In this document: in pieces, positions 1-8,629 of the stretch
Position numbering within the stretch: the stretch's first letter is position 1
How the letters are laid out: the number at the start of each line of letters is the position of its first letter
NCBI RefSeq assembly: GCF_900094735.1
Contig: NZ_FMBM01000001.1
Coordinates: 1,178,001 to 1,242,000, forward strand
Reading direction: 5' to 3'
Length of the DNA stretch: 64,000 nucleotides
Origin: Saliniramus fredricksonii
GTDB taxonomy: Bacteria; Pseudomonadota; Alphaproteobacteria; Rhizobiales; Beijerinckiaceae
Position numbers and translations under genes: made by a program
The notes under the pieces: model-generated
Database searches by the model: none
Told to the model about the DNA's origin: nothing
The model's input: the letters and a program-made list of their open reading frames with translations, nothing else

Positions 1-4
1 GGCC

Positions 5-952
5 TCATGGGTTTCGTGCCCGTCCGGGCCATCCGAAAGTGGCCAGAGCGACACCGCACAGGGCCAGGGCCCCTCCGAGAATTTGTTGCGGGGTCGGTGT
101 ATGGCCGAGCATGATTGCGGCCAGGATAACGGCGAGTGGCGGCATCAGGAACGTGAAGATACCGGTACGCGCAGAGCCGATGCGCCTTACGGCATCGTTC
201 CACCAAAGATACGGCAGCACGGTCGCAAACACGACGAGATATGCGATCGAGAGCCAGAATGACGCGGTTGCATCGCCCAGTGCAATCGCCTCACCCATCA
301 GAACAGGCATGGGAAGAAGAAAAACCGTGCCGAATACGAAGGAGATCGTCGTATTCTCCGTCGCGCTGAGTGATGAAGGTGCGAATTTGGCGGCAATTGA
401 ATAGCACGAGAACGACAAAGCAGCAGCGACGATGACGAGATTGCCGGTCAGAACCGTGTCGTCGCGCAGCGACAAGCCGCCAAAAATAACGAGGCCCGCC
501 CCGAGCAGACCGAGTGCGAGGCCGACAACGAGCGCCGAGGTGATCGCGTCACGAAATGCGAGGCGACCCAGTATCGCGGTGAAGATCGGTTGCGTCGTGG
601 GGATGAGCAATGCGGCATATGCCGCCGTCGAAGCGGCAAGCCCGAGATGCAGGAGCAGCGTGTAGAGCGCGACACCGAAGAACCCCATTGCCGCAAGCGC
701 CAGCCAGGCGCCACGCCCGATCTCCGTCAGGCGAGAGCTTAAAGGTGCTGCATGCAGATCCCGCAACATGACGCACATGGCCATGTAGATAGCCGTCGTC
801 AGGATGAACCGCACGACGGCGGTAAGGGCGGGCGGCTGATCATGCAGTGCGATTTCACTCGCGACGAAGGTCCCGGCCCAGAAGACCTGAACCAGAACCA
901 TCCGCGTGTAGACACCCCCGTTCGCTGCACGCGCTCCAATCGTAGTTTCCAT
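5..952 (-). CDS. EamA/DMT-family transporter (probable exporter)
   Basis: A 315-aa inner-membrane protein made of about ten hydrophobic segments in two EamA halves, typical of drug/metabolite exporters. The start at 952 is chosen because GGGGAG lies five bases upstream; a longer reading to 985 has no such site. It is the last gene of a minus-strand operon, 29 bases after the SDR gene, behind homologues of bacC, bacB and bacA. In Bacillus the bac operon has an unrelated MFS exporter (BacE), so by inference this gene could be the efflux or self-protection step for the cluster product. The substrate cannot be read from the sequence. Confidence 0.85.
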   Translation of the reverse strand: METTIGARAANGGVYTRMVLVQVFWAGTFVASEIALHDQPPALTAVVRFILTTAIYMAMCVMLRDLHAAPLSSRLTEIGRGAWLALAAMGFFGVALYTLLLHLGLAASTAAYAALLIPTTQPIFTAILGRLAFRDAITSALVVGLALGLLGAGLVIFGGLSLRDDTVLTGNLVIVAAALSFSCYSIAAKFAPSSLSATENTTISFVFGTVFLLPMPVLMGEAIALGDATASFWLSIAYLVVFATVLPYLWWNDAVRRIGSARTGIFTFLMPPLAVILAAIMLGHTPTPQQILGGALALCGVALATFGWPGRARNP

Positions 953-981
953 ATGCGCTCCCCGGATTCCATGGTGCCGGA

Positions 982-1743
982 TCAAGCCAGAAGTCCGCCA
1001 TCGACGGTCAGGCAGGCCCCGGTGGTGAAGCCGCTTTCCTCTGCGGCCAAAAAAAGGATTGCATTCGCAATTTCCTGCGGTCGTGCGAGCCGGCCGAGCG
1101 GATGCAGAGCCTCCCGCCGCGCCCGCCCGGCAGCGCGATCGCTCTCCTTGTCGAGCGACCGCTCAGTCATGGACGTATCTACGATGGCGGGTGCGACGGA
1201 ATTCACTCTGATTCCGAAAGGCGCGAGATCTGCCGCAAATGCCTTTGTAAGTGCCAGCACAGCGGCTTTGCTAGCACTGTAAGCCCCGCCTCCCGGCCAA
1301 GTTTTGAACGAAGCAACCGATGCTAAATTTACTATTGCCCCCCGTCGCATAGGGATCATTCGCTGCGCAGCGGCCCTGCTACAAAGAAATACACTATGCG
1401 TATTTACGGAAAATAATTTTTCATAATCCTCGACCGACAGGTCGTACATTTTGCCTGTTCTTTCGATCCCCGCATTATTTACAAGATGTGTGGGCGGACC
1501 GTAAACCCTATCTACTCTTTCGAACAAATCAGTCACATCAGCTTCTTTTGATACGTCAGTCCTAATCGCAATAGCATTTGCCCCGCCATCGCATAGCGAA
1601 GAAGCTAGTGCATAAGCAGATTCTTCATTTATATCTACTATTACAACATTTGATCCGGATAAAGCGAAAGATATTGCCGTCTCTTTGCCTATCCCAGATC
1701 CTGCGCCAGTCACGATTACGACTGCGTTTTCACCGAATTGCAT
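982..1743 (-). CDS. Short-chain dehydrogenase/reductase, BacC-like
   Basis: A 253-aa classical SDR. Seen: the nucleotide motif TGAGSGIG at residues 12-19, NNAG at 89-92, and the catalytic set Ser142, Tyr155, Lys159. The start at 1743 has GAGG six bases upstream; an in-frame ATG at 1755 has none. The gene overlaps the end of the bicupin gene by 14 bases, suggesting translational coupling. In bacilysin synthesis BacC is the NAD-dependent dehydrogenase making anticapsin from dihydroanticapsin. SDRs are numerous, so this role rests on the neighbours. Composition is uneven: the part encoding the N-terminal half is AT-rich and the C-terminal half matches the GC-rich chromosome. Confidence 0.85.
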   Translation of the reverse strand: MQFGENAVVIVTGAGSGIGKETAISFALSGSNVVIVDINEESAYALASSLCDGGANAIAIRTDVSKEADVTDLFERVDRVYGPPTHLVNNAGIERTGKMYDLSVEDYEKLFSVNTHSVFLCSRAAAQRMIPMRRGAIVNLASVASFKTWPGGGAYSASKAAVLALTKAFAADLAPFGIRVNSVAPAIVDTSMTERSLDKESDRAAGRARREALHPLGRLARPQEIANAILFLAAEESGFTTGACLTVDGGLLA

Positions 1744-2461
1744 CAGGTGCCTCATCTATTGTTTTTCGCAAACGTTTTGGCAGCAGGTTCCATCGCGGTG
1801 GAATAAAAATATTCAACGACGTTGCAGGTCTATCTGTATCGTTGTGCCCCATATGTGGAATTTGATCGGGAGCGAAATAAACACAATTTTCCGAAAATCG
1901 TTGTGTTTCGTCTCCGACGTCCATGCGATACTCGCCTTCGAGACCGATCCCGATCTGTACACCACGATGCGCATGGCGCGGCATGAGCGCATCTGGCTCC
2001 AACACGGAGAGCATGATCTCGAACCAAGGGCCGACGAAAAAGTTGAGATTCAATCCACCCTTGATATTTCGCGCGGGAGTCATGTCGAGAAATCGCACCT
2101 CTGGCGCACATGGAGTTGATTGCCCTTCCTGCTCCGGCCTAGGGAATCGCTTGATATCGAGGGTAATGGCCGTGGTGCTTCCGATATTCATTGCCCCGTG
2201 AGTTTCGCCGCCCGGCACCCAGTATGCGCCCTTTAGTGCCTCGAGCTCACGCTGCTCATCACCAACGCGCATGCGGTAGACACCAGAAAGGCACATCCCG
2301 ATCTGGTGCTCGGCATGCTCATGAGGCGGGGCTTCAGCCCCTGGAGGCATTCGCGAAATCATTACTATCGTTCGCGCATCGTCACCGAGCTCAAAGACAT
2401 CAGCCTCGATACCTCCGAAAAGCTTAATGCGCTCAGGCTTTGGAAAGTAGGAATGGTTCAT
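1730..2461 (-). CDS. Bicupin isomerase, BacB homologue
   Basis: A 243-aa protein with two cupin domains. Each carries a full metal set: His47, His49, Gln53, His88 in the first and His163, His165, Gln169, His203 in the second. This is the arrangement of BacB, the bacilysin-pathway enzyme that isomerises the dihydro-4-hydroxyphenylpyruvate made by BacA. Further resemblance to BacB is visible in YFPKPERI near the start, LDIKR after cupin one, a WFEIML stretch before cupin two and NIFIPPRWN near the end. The start codon overlaps the stop of the bacA homologue in an ATGA, so the two are translationally coupled. Family assignment is firm; the exact substrate is inferred. Confidence 0.9.
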   Translation of the reverse strand: MNHSYFPKPERIKLFGGIEADVFELGDDARTIVMISRMPPGAEAPPHEHAEHQIGMCLSGVYRMRVGDEQRELEALKGAYWVPGGETHGAMNIGSTTAITLDIKRFPRPEQEGQSTPCAPEVRFLDMTPARNIKGGLNLNFFVGPWFEIMLSVLEPDALMPRHAHRGVQIGIGLEGEYRMDVGDETQRFSENCVYFAPDQIPHMGHNDTDRPATSLNIFIPPRWNLLPKRLRKTIDEAPDAIR

Positions 2462-3199
2462 GCGACCGCATCCGCTTCGGGTGATCTTTCATTGGACGAC
2501 GCCTCGTCATCGCCAAGCAAAAAGAGGTTCCATGTCATCGCAATCGCTATACCTTTTGGGTGGTGAGCCATATGCTGTGCATGGATCGTTTCCAGATTGC
2601 ACAATGCAACATCTGCTTCGCCCACGAGAGCGGCATTGGCCGCGGCTACCGTGGATGGGCAGGAAGAAATCTCGTAGCGGACGCCCGCGGGAACCAGTTG
2701 CGGCAGCAGAGTAATCGGCGCAGGGTGCGTGGCCACACGAATCGTAGCATTTGGCGATAGCGGGTCGATTTGCGAAGCTGACCAAGCAAGGTGATAGGGT
2801 GGAGTATCGAAGCAAAAACACCCGACCAGACGCGTATGCTGGCTCATGAAAAAACGATCAATCCCTGCATATGCACTAGGCACTAGGCACTAAGGCAAGG
2901 TGAGCACCAGGGCCTCCAGATTTGAGACTGGCAATCGAGTCAAGTATCATTTCGAATTGTGGATACAGTTTTATCTCAATATCTTCGCATATATTATGCA
3001 ATAATGCCTGAGTAGCAATATGACTGCTCGTATTCTCCGGCCCTAACGTGTGTATTGCATCAACAGAAAAATCTGTAGCACCGAAAAAGCTAGGCGCGGG
3101 TGCAATTTTCAGCTTTTCGTTTTCGAGCAATCTCGCAGCATCAACGCGCGAGGATTTCAGTTGGCAATTCCCGTCAAACACATCTGCTTCCAGTACCAT
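2458..3199 (-). pseudogene. Frameshifted BacA-type prephenate decarboxylase homologue
   Basis: Two adjacent frames together match BacA. The first (3199 to 2876) has HTLGPENTSSHIATQ, like the BacA/prephenate dehydratase N-terminal motif, and stops after LALVPSA. The second continues AYAGIDRFF, PPYHLAW and a PSTVAAANAAL segment and ends at 2458. At the junction (about 2876-2889) the 7-bp unit GTGCCTA is present twice in tandem on the coding strand. Removing one copy restores one frame of about 244 codons reading LVPSAYAGID, as in BacA. BacA decarboxylates prephenate without aromatisation, the first step to anticapsin. A GTG at 2883 could allow reinitiation of the C-terminal part only. It may be a dead gene, a reversible slippage variant, or less likely a sequence error. 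Confidence 0.85.
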
Positions 3200-3499
3200 A
3201 TCATTAATTCCTATGGTTGCCGTGCTCGAACCTACATTACTCCAAGTAGTGAGATCAGCAAGGCCAAATTTTGTTCATGTGCGCATTTTTTAGCCGCACA
3301 AATATTGAGATCAATTGTAGATAATTTATCTATTAATATACATTTATAAACGAATGCAGTGTAAAACTACAAAATTTCAGTATTAAGCCCAATGCCCTGC
3401 TTTAGAATAATCTAGAATAAATGATCACGCCGCGTGGCTGGTGCATAATGGACTTGCGGCAGGGCGGATGGAAGGGAGCTATCCGCGCTGACGTTTGCC
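3200..3499. other. AT-rich intergenic leader of the bac-like operon
   Basis: About 300 bases without a convincing gene. The part from about 3200 to 3450 is strikingly AT-rich compared with both flanks and lies upstream of the minus-strand bac-like operon, so it should hold its promoter. Several TATA-like hexamers occur near 3330-3360 on the minus strand, but none is paired with a strong -35 box, so I do not name one. The abrupt return to GC-rich DNA near 3420, just beyond the NfeD gene, suggests an edge of acquired DNA. Confidence 0.5.
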
Positions 3500-3946
3500 T
3501 CACCCCGCCACACGGCTGACGCGGGGCCTTGCACCGTCTATGGCGGTGACCTCGACGATCTCGCCCTCCTTGACCGGGTCGTCGCTGACCACGGCGAAGC
3601 TGGTATCGGCGACGCGGATGCGCCCGCGTCCGGCTTCGAAATCGGCGAGCGCCACGTAGCGGCGCCCGATCATGGCTTGCAGGTCCTGGTTGAGCATCGG
3701 CGCGCCGCCGCCCTTGCTGCGGCGCTGGAGTGCGAAGCCGAGGCCGAGCGAGGAGAGCATCGCCACGGCGAAGATCAGCATCTGCCAGGCCAGCGGCAGA
3801 TCGGGCGCGAGGGTCAGGATGAGACCGACGGCGAGCGCGCCGAATCCGATCCAGAGCAGGAATACCCCCGGTACCAGAATCTCGAGACCGGCGATCAGCG
3901 CGCCGGCAATGATCCAGATCCAGGGCGAATCGAACAGCGTTTCCAT
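3500..3946 (-). CDS. NfeD family membrane protein
   Basis: A 148-aa protein: two or three hydrophobic helices in residues 8-65, then a soluble OB-fold-like domain of about 75 residues starting near MIGRRYVAL. This is the short NfeD1b-type layout (YbbK partner type), without the ClpP-class protease domain of long NfeD proteins. It lies 66 bases downstream of an SPFH gene on the same strand. NfeD/SPFH pairs are a conserved association thought to organise membrane microdomains or protease complexes. The pairing is seen; the function is known only at family level. Confidence 0.88.
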   Translation of the reverse strand: METLFDSPWIWIIAGALIAGLEILVPGVFLLWIGFGALAVGLILTLAPDLPLAWQMLIFAVAMLSSLGLGFALQRRSKGGGAPMLNQDLQAMIGRRYVALADFEAGRGRIRVADTSFAVVSDDPVKEGEIVEVTAIDGARPRVSRVAG

Positions 3947-4012
3947 GGCGCTCGGTCATCCTCGTCTCGGGCCCCGGCGATTCGTTCACGCCGGGGCACA
4001 GCCTTCATACGC

Positions 4013-4942
4013 TCACGATTGCGACGGATTGCCGACAGTCTTGAGCAATTCGCCGATCCCGGCCACGGCGCCGGTCACGCCGCCGGCTTCCAGCGGCATC
4101 AGCACCAGTTTGGAATTCTCGGCGGCGCCGATCTGGCCGAGCGCCTCGACGTATTTCTGGCCGAGGAAGAACTGCACCGCCTGGATGTCGCCCTCGGCGA
4201 TGGCCTTGGAGACCACCTGTGTCGCCTTGGCATCGGCTTCCGCCGCACGTTCACGGGCTTCAGCCTCGAGGAAGGCGGCTTCACGCAGCCCCTGGGCGCG
4301 CAGGATTTCGGCCTCGCGCTCGCCCTGGGCCTTGAGGATCTCCGCTTCGCGCAGGCCATTGGCCTCCGTGACCGAGGCGCGGCGGCGGCGTTCGGCGGTC
4401 ATCTGCAGATTCATCGCGGCCTGGAGATCTTCCGACATGCGCAGATCGCGAATCTCGATGCGCATGATCTTGACGCCCCAGGGATTGGTGGCCTCGTCGA
4501 TGATCGCCATCAGGATCTCGTTGATCTCCGCGCGTTTCGACAGCGTGTCGTCGAGATCCATGGAGCCGATCACCGAACGCAGGTTGGTGGTGGTGAGATT
4601 GACGATGGCATCTTGCAGGTTCTGCACCTGATAGGCCGCGCGGGCGGTATCCTGCACCCGGAAGAAGACCACGCCATCGGCGATCACGGCGGCGTTGTCC
4701 TTGGTGATCACGGTCTGTGCCGGCACGTCGAGCACCTGCTCCATGACGCTCAGGCGGCGCCCGATCCGGTCGATGAAGGGCACGATCAGGCACAGGCCCG
4801 ATTGCAGGGTGCGGGTGTAGCGCCCGAAGCGTTCCACGGTCCATTCCTCGCCCTGCGGCACGGTCTTGATGCCGGCGTAAAGCACAAGGATCGCCACGAC
4901 AACGATGGTCAGAGCGAAGATCATGATGGGTTCGAATGTCAT
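4013..4942 (-). CDS. SPFH/Band 7 membrane protein, QmcA-like stomatin
   Basis: A 309-aa protein with one N-terminal membrane helix (about residues 5-25), an SPFH domain beginning VPQGEEWTVERFGRY, and a coiled-coil flotillin-like tail with repeated Ala-Glu-Ile-Leu segments around residues 195-245. The start at 4942 is chosen because AAGGA lies about eight bases upstream and it gives the standard family N-terminus; the frame extends to 5095 but that extension is not membrane-like. Homologues such as QmcA form large membrane-anchored oligomers. It precedes NfeD in what looks like a two-gene operon. Confidence 0.9.
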   Translation of the reverse strand: MTFEPIMIFALTIVVVAILVLYAGIKTVPQGEEWTVERFGRYTRTLQSGLCLIVPFIDRIGRRLSVMEQVLDVPAQTVITKDNAAVIADGVVFFRVQDTARAAYQVQNLQDAIVNLTTTNLRSVIGSMDLDDTLSKRAEINEILMAIIDEATNPWGVKIMRIEIRDLRMSEDLQAAMNLQMTAERRRRASVTEANGLREAEILKAQGEREAEILRAQGLREAAFLEAEARERAAEADAKATQVVSKAIAEGDIQAVQFFLGQKYVEALGQIGAAENSKLVLMPLEAGGVTGAVAGIGELLKTVGNPSQS

Positions 4943-5069
4943 GGTCGGTCCTTCGATGGCGTTCAGGCGGGAAAATGCCGATACGGGATCGGAGCGATAT
5001 CGCATTGCAATGTTAATTTTTTGCACGGCCAGTGCCACATATCGACGAAAAGCCGCCTGTGCGTCCCGG

Positions 5070-6731
5070 TCAGCCCGCGCGCGCCAAGGCGGCATTACCG
5101 GGCACCTGCCGGCCCAGGATCAGATCAGCCGCCTTCTCGGCGATCATGTAGGTGGCCGCGCAGGTATTGGCCGACGGCATGGTCGGCATGATCGCGGAAT
5201 CCGCCACGCGCAGGCCTTCGATGCCATAGACCCGCAAATTGTCATCGACGACAGCTGAGGCATCATGGGCGGGTCCCATCCGGCAGGCGCCGATCAGGTG
5301 ATAGGCGGTGCTGCCGTTCTCGCGCGCGAAGGCGAGCAACTCGTCGTCGCTTTGCACCTCCTCGCCGGGTGACACCTCCCCGTCGCGGTATGGCGCGAAA
5401 GCCGGCGATTCCAGCAACCGGCGCACCAGCCTGATACCGGCCACCGTCACGGCCCGGTCCTCGGCATGCATCAGATAATTGGGCTGGATCACCGGATTGT
5501 CGAACGGATCGGGCGAGCGCGCGTGCACGTAACCGCTGCTTTCCGGGCGCAGCTGATAGGCGCCGAGCGTCATGCCGGGGAAATTGTCGAGCACCCCGGT
5601 GACGCTCTTCATGTAGCTGCCGGGGGTGAAATTGAGCTGGATATCGGGCTCCAGTGAAAGATCGCGCGCATTGGCGAAACCATAGGCGACAGACGGGCTG
5701 ATCGCGAGAATGCTGGGGCGTCCGATCGCCCATTTCGCGATCTCGCGCCACAGCTTCACGCCGCGCGCCATGTCGTTGATCGTCTCGACGCCTTTGGCGC
5801 GTGCCACCAGACGGACCATGTAGTGATCGCGCAGGTTCGCGCCCACACCTTCGAGGGCATGGACGGGCGTGATGCCGAGATCGGCGAGGAGGCTGGCGGG
5901 GCCGATGCCGGAAAGCTGCAGCAGCTTGGGTGAATTCGCCCCGCCGCAGGTGAGGATCACTTCGCGCCTTGCGCGCAATTCCCGCACGGCTCCGCCGCGC
6001 TCCTGCACATAGCGGATCCCGGTTGCGCGCCGTCCCTCGAAGGTGATCGTCGTGGTATGGGCGTTGCAGCGCAGATCGACGCGCCCGGAGCGCAGCGCCG
6101 GGCGCAGGAAGGCCGTCGCGGCGCTGACGCGCCAGCCCTTGTCGATCCACCGCTGGAAGTAACCCACGCCCTTCTGCGTTTCGCCGTTATAATCCGGGTT
6201 CTTCGGCAGTCCGGCATCGACAGCGGCCTCGATGAAGGCCTCGCAAAGCGGATGCCGCCAGTCGCAATCGCTGATCGGGAGCCCGCCCTCGGCTCCGCGA
6301 TAATGCGGCTCATGCGCGCCGATCCGCTGCTCCGTGCGCCGGAAATACGGCAACACATCGTCATAACCCCAGCCGCGATTGCCCTGCTGCGCCCAGCTGT
6401 CGTAATCGGCGGGCTGGCCCCGGTTGTAGTTGAAGCCGTTGATCGCGGTCGATCCGCCGAGCGTGCGCCCCTGCGGTATGGTGATACGCCGCCCGGCCGT
6501 GCCTTCGCCCGGTTCGGTGGCGAATTGCCAGGCATATTTCGGATTGGTCACCGCCTTGATGAAGCCGCCGGGCACATGCAGGTTGATATTGCGGTCGGGC
6601 GGGCCCGCTTCGACGAGGCAGATCGTGTAACGCCCGTCCTCGGAAAGGCGCCGCGCCAGCAGGCAGCCGGCAGCGCCCGCACCCACGATCACGTAGTCGA
6701 ACGTGTCGCCATCCTGCTGCCGCGTGTCCAT
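5070..6731 (-). CDS. GMC family FAD-dependent oxidoreductase
   Basis: A 553-aa glucose-methanol-choline oxidoreductase. Seen: the FAD dinucleotide motif in VIVGAGAAGCLLARRL near residue 14, the GMC signature GGSTAINGFNYNRG near residue 91, and the C-terminal catalytic pair His478 (AYHLIGACRMG) and Asn522 (MPSANTC). These enzymes oxidise alcohols to aldehydes or beyond; annotation as choline dehydrogenase would be an over-call. A strong GGGGGAGG precedes the ATG. It is the third gene of a minus-strand operon with a solute-binding protein and a PanE-like reductase, 26-base gaps between each, suggesting catabolism of one small substrate. Confidence 0.9.
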   Translation of the reverse strand: MDTRQQDGDTFDYVIVGAGAAGCLLARRLSEDGRYTICLVEAGPPDRNINLHVPGGFIKAVTNPKYAWQFATEPGEGTAGRRITIPQGRTLGGSTAINGFNYNRGQPADYDSWAQQGNRGWGYDDVLPYFRRTEQRIGAHEPHYRGAEGGLPISDCDWRHPLCEAFIEAAVDAGLPKNPDYNGETQKGVGYFQRWIDKGWRVSAATAFLRPALRSGRVDLRCNAHTTTITFEGRRATGIRYVQERGGAVRELRARREVILTCGGANSPKLLQLSGIGPASLLADLGITPVHALEGVGANLRDHYMVRLVARAKGVETINDMARGVKLWREIAKWAIGRPSILAISPSVAYGFANARDLSLEPDIQLNFTPGSYMKSVTGVLDNFPGMTLGAYQLRPESSGYVHARSPDPFDNPVIQPNYLMHAEDRAVTVAGIRLVRRLLESPAFAPYRDGEVSPGEEVQSDDELLAFARENGSTAYHLIGACRMGPAHDASAVVDDNLRVYGIEGLRVADSAIMPTMPSANTCAATYMIAEKAADLILGRQVPGNAALARAG

Positions 6732-6757
6732 GCCGCCTCCCCCTTCCTCGATCCCGC

Positions 6758-7681
6758 TCAGTTGTCGAAAGCGCGCTCGCGCGCCCGGATCAGCGCCGCC
6801 AGCGTGGTATTGACCGGTGCGGGCACCCCGATTTCGGCCCCGATACGGGGCACGGCGCCGTTGATCACGTCGATCTCGCAGCGTTTGCCGGCCATGTGAT
6901 CGAGCAGCATCGAAGGCCGCGCGCCGGGGATCTTCTCGCCGAAGGCGCGCACATAGGCGACGGGATCATCGATATCGACGGCGATTCCCTTCGCGCGCGC
7001 CACCGCATATGCCTCGCGCGCGCAGGCGGCGGCGACGGAGAAGGCATCCGCATCGGCGAGCACTTCGCCAATGGTGAGGCCGGTGAGCGTGCAGGTGCCG
7101 CTGAAGGCGACGTTGCAGATGAATTTCTCCCAGACGAGCTGATGGATATCCGCGAAGAGCGCCACCTTGAAACCGCCCTTGCGCCAGATATCGGCGATCG
7201 CCTCCAGCCGCGCACTGGTACCGCCGCGATACTCGCCGAGCCGCACGAATTCCCAGCCGTTATGGTGGACATGGCCCGGCTGGGGGATCGAGGCGCCGAA
7301 GCCGCCGACCACGCCGATCATGGTCCGCTCCTCGCCGATGATCGCCGCGACCTTTTCGGCGGAACCGAGCCCGTTCTGGATCGTCAGCACGACGCCGTCC
7401 CCGGTGAGGATCTCCCGCGCGGCCCGGGCTGCGGCTTCGACACCGTCGGCCTTGGTGGCGATGATGACGAGATCCGCCGGGCCCGCCTTGCGGGCATCGG
7501 TTGTGGCCGAAATCCGCGCCACGCGCTCGCCGCTCGCCCCGGAAACCCGCAAACCGTCGCGGCGGATCGCGTCGATATGCGCTTGCCATGTGTCGATGGC
7601 GACGATGTCGAGCCCGGCATCGCCGAGCAGCCCGGCATAGACCGAGCCCATGGCGCCTGTGCCGATGATCGCGATACGCAT
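6758..7681 (-). CDS. Ketopantoate reductase family (PanE/ApbA-like)
   Basis: A 307-aa NAD(P)-dependent reductase. Seen: the N-terminal Rossmann motif GTGAMG (residues 7-12), the IQNGLG segment near 101 and the conserved Lys186 in WEKFICNVAF that acts as general acid in PanE. AAAGGAGA seven bases upstream fixes the start. Members reduce 2-dehydropantoate for pantothenate synthesis, but many paralogues in catabolic operons act on other 2-keto acids. Because it sits between a binding protein and a GMC oxidoreductase, I prefer an unassigned catabolic role over panE. Confidence 0.85.
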   Translation of the reverse strand: MRIAIIGTGAMGSVYAGLLGDAGLDIVAIDTWQAHIDAIRRDGLRVSGASGERVARISATTDARKAGPADLVIIATKADGVEAAARAAREILTGDGVVLTIQNGLGSAEKVAAIIGEERTMIGVVGGFGASIPQPGHVHHNGWEFVRLGEYRGGTSARLEAIADIWRKGGFKVALFADIHQLVWEKFICNVAFSGTCTLTGLTIGEVLADADAFSVAAACAREAYAVARAKGIAVDIDDPVAYVRAFGEKIPGARPSMLLDHMAGKRCEIDVINGAVPRIGAEIGVPAPVNTTLAALIRARERAFDN

Positions 7682-7707
7682 CCGTCTTCTCCTTTGCCTG
7701 GGGCCGC

Positions 7708-8460
7708 TCAGTCGGGTTCGGCGACGCGCAGATCGTGCACGCCGTGTTTTTCGATCAGCGCCGCGACGAGGCCGCCATCGCGCGCGGCTTTGACGAAACG
7801 CGCGACCAGCGGCAGCGCCTCGGCTCTGGCGATCGGCACCCCGATCGCCTGCTGTACCGCCATGAAGCGCCCCGGCAGGATCCGCGTTCCCGGCATGGCG
7901 CGCGCATCGGTCACGAGCCGCGAGCGCAGGCCCGCCAGCGCGTCGAGTCCCGCATCCCGGAAGAGCGTGAGCGCATCGTCGAAATCCCCGGCATAGACGA
8001 GTTCGGCATGGCGTAGATTATTCTCCAGCCACAAGGCATAGGCGGTGCGCCCGGTGACTGCGATGCGCCTGCCCGGTGCATCGATCGCCTGTGGCGTTTC
8101 GAAGGGCGCTTCGTCGCGCACGAGATAGCTCGCTTCGATCTCCACATAGGGGGGCGTGAAGGCGATCATGCGCGCGCGTTGCGGCTCGGCGCCGATCAGC
8201 CCGATATCCCAGGCGTCATTCGCTGCCGCATCCGCCAGCGGGCCCGGTGAAGGATAGGTCACGTAAGCCACCGCGACGCCGAGGCAATCGGCGAAGCAGC
8301 GCGCCATATCCGGCGAGACGCCGACCGGTTCGCCGGCATCGCTCTTGCCGGTCACGAGCAGGAAATTCGAGAGATTGGTGCCCGCGCGCATGACGCCGCC
8401 CGGTGCGAGCAGATCACGCAGGCGGGGGTCGACGGGTCCGATATCGATTTGTGCCGGCAT
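7708..8460 (-). CDS. Solute-binding protein family 3-like, no signal peptide
   Basis: A 250-aa protein with the type II periplasmic amino-acid-binding fold: MRAGTNLSNFL near residue 24, PVGVSPDMARCFADCLGV for the first lobe, and a WDIGLIGAEPQRA segment typical of SBP_bac_3. There is no signal sequence: the first 25 residues are polar, and a strong GGGAGG site precedes this ATG, so a missed upstream signal is unlikely. No ABC permease or ATPase is adjacent. It is the first gene of the operon with the PanE-like and GMC enzymes, so it may be a cytoplasmic ligand-binding or sensory protein. Function is unknown. Confidence 0.8.
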   Translation of the reverse strand: MPAQIDIGPVDPRLRDLLAPGGVMRAGTNLSNFLLVTGKSDAGEPVGVSPDMARCFADCLGVAVAYVTYPSPGPLADAAANDAWDIGLIGAEPQRARMIAFTPPYVEIEASYLVRDEAPFETPQAIDAPGRRIAVTGRTAYALWLENNLRHAELVYAGDFDDALTLFRDAGLDALAGLRSRLVTDARAMPGTRILPGRFMAVQQAIGVPIARAEALPLVARFVKAARDGGLVAALIEKHGVHDLRVAEPD

Positions 8461-8629
8461 GCTTGCCTCCCGCCCCGATCGCTTGTTTTCCAGGCTTCAA
8501 AGCAAAGGCTATCATCGGGAAGCCAGATCCGTCAGGTCCTGCTACCCGTCACAAAAGCGGCTTCCGGTTTGCCAGAGTTCCCAGACGCGCCCGGGAGAGG
8601 CAGCCGCGGCAACCGCATGCGATCCCGGC

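Noticed and set aside
3402-3989. A 195-codon minus-strand frame
   Set aside because: It overlaps NfeD in another frame; NfeD has the membrane and OB-fold pattern and this one is Arg/Pro-rich shadow.
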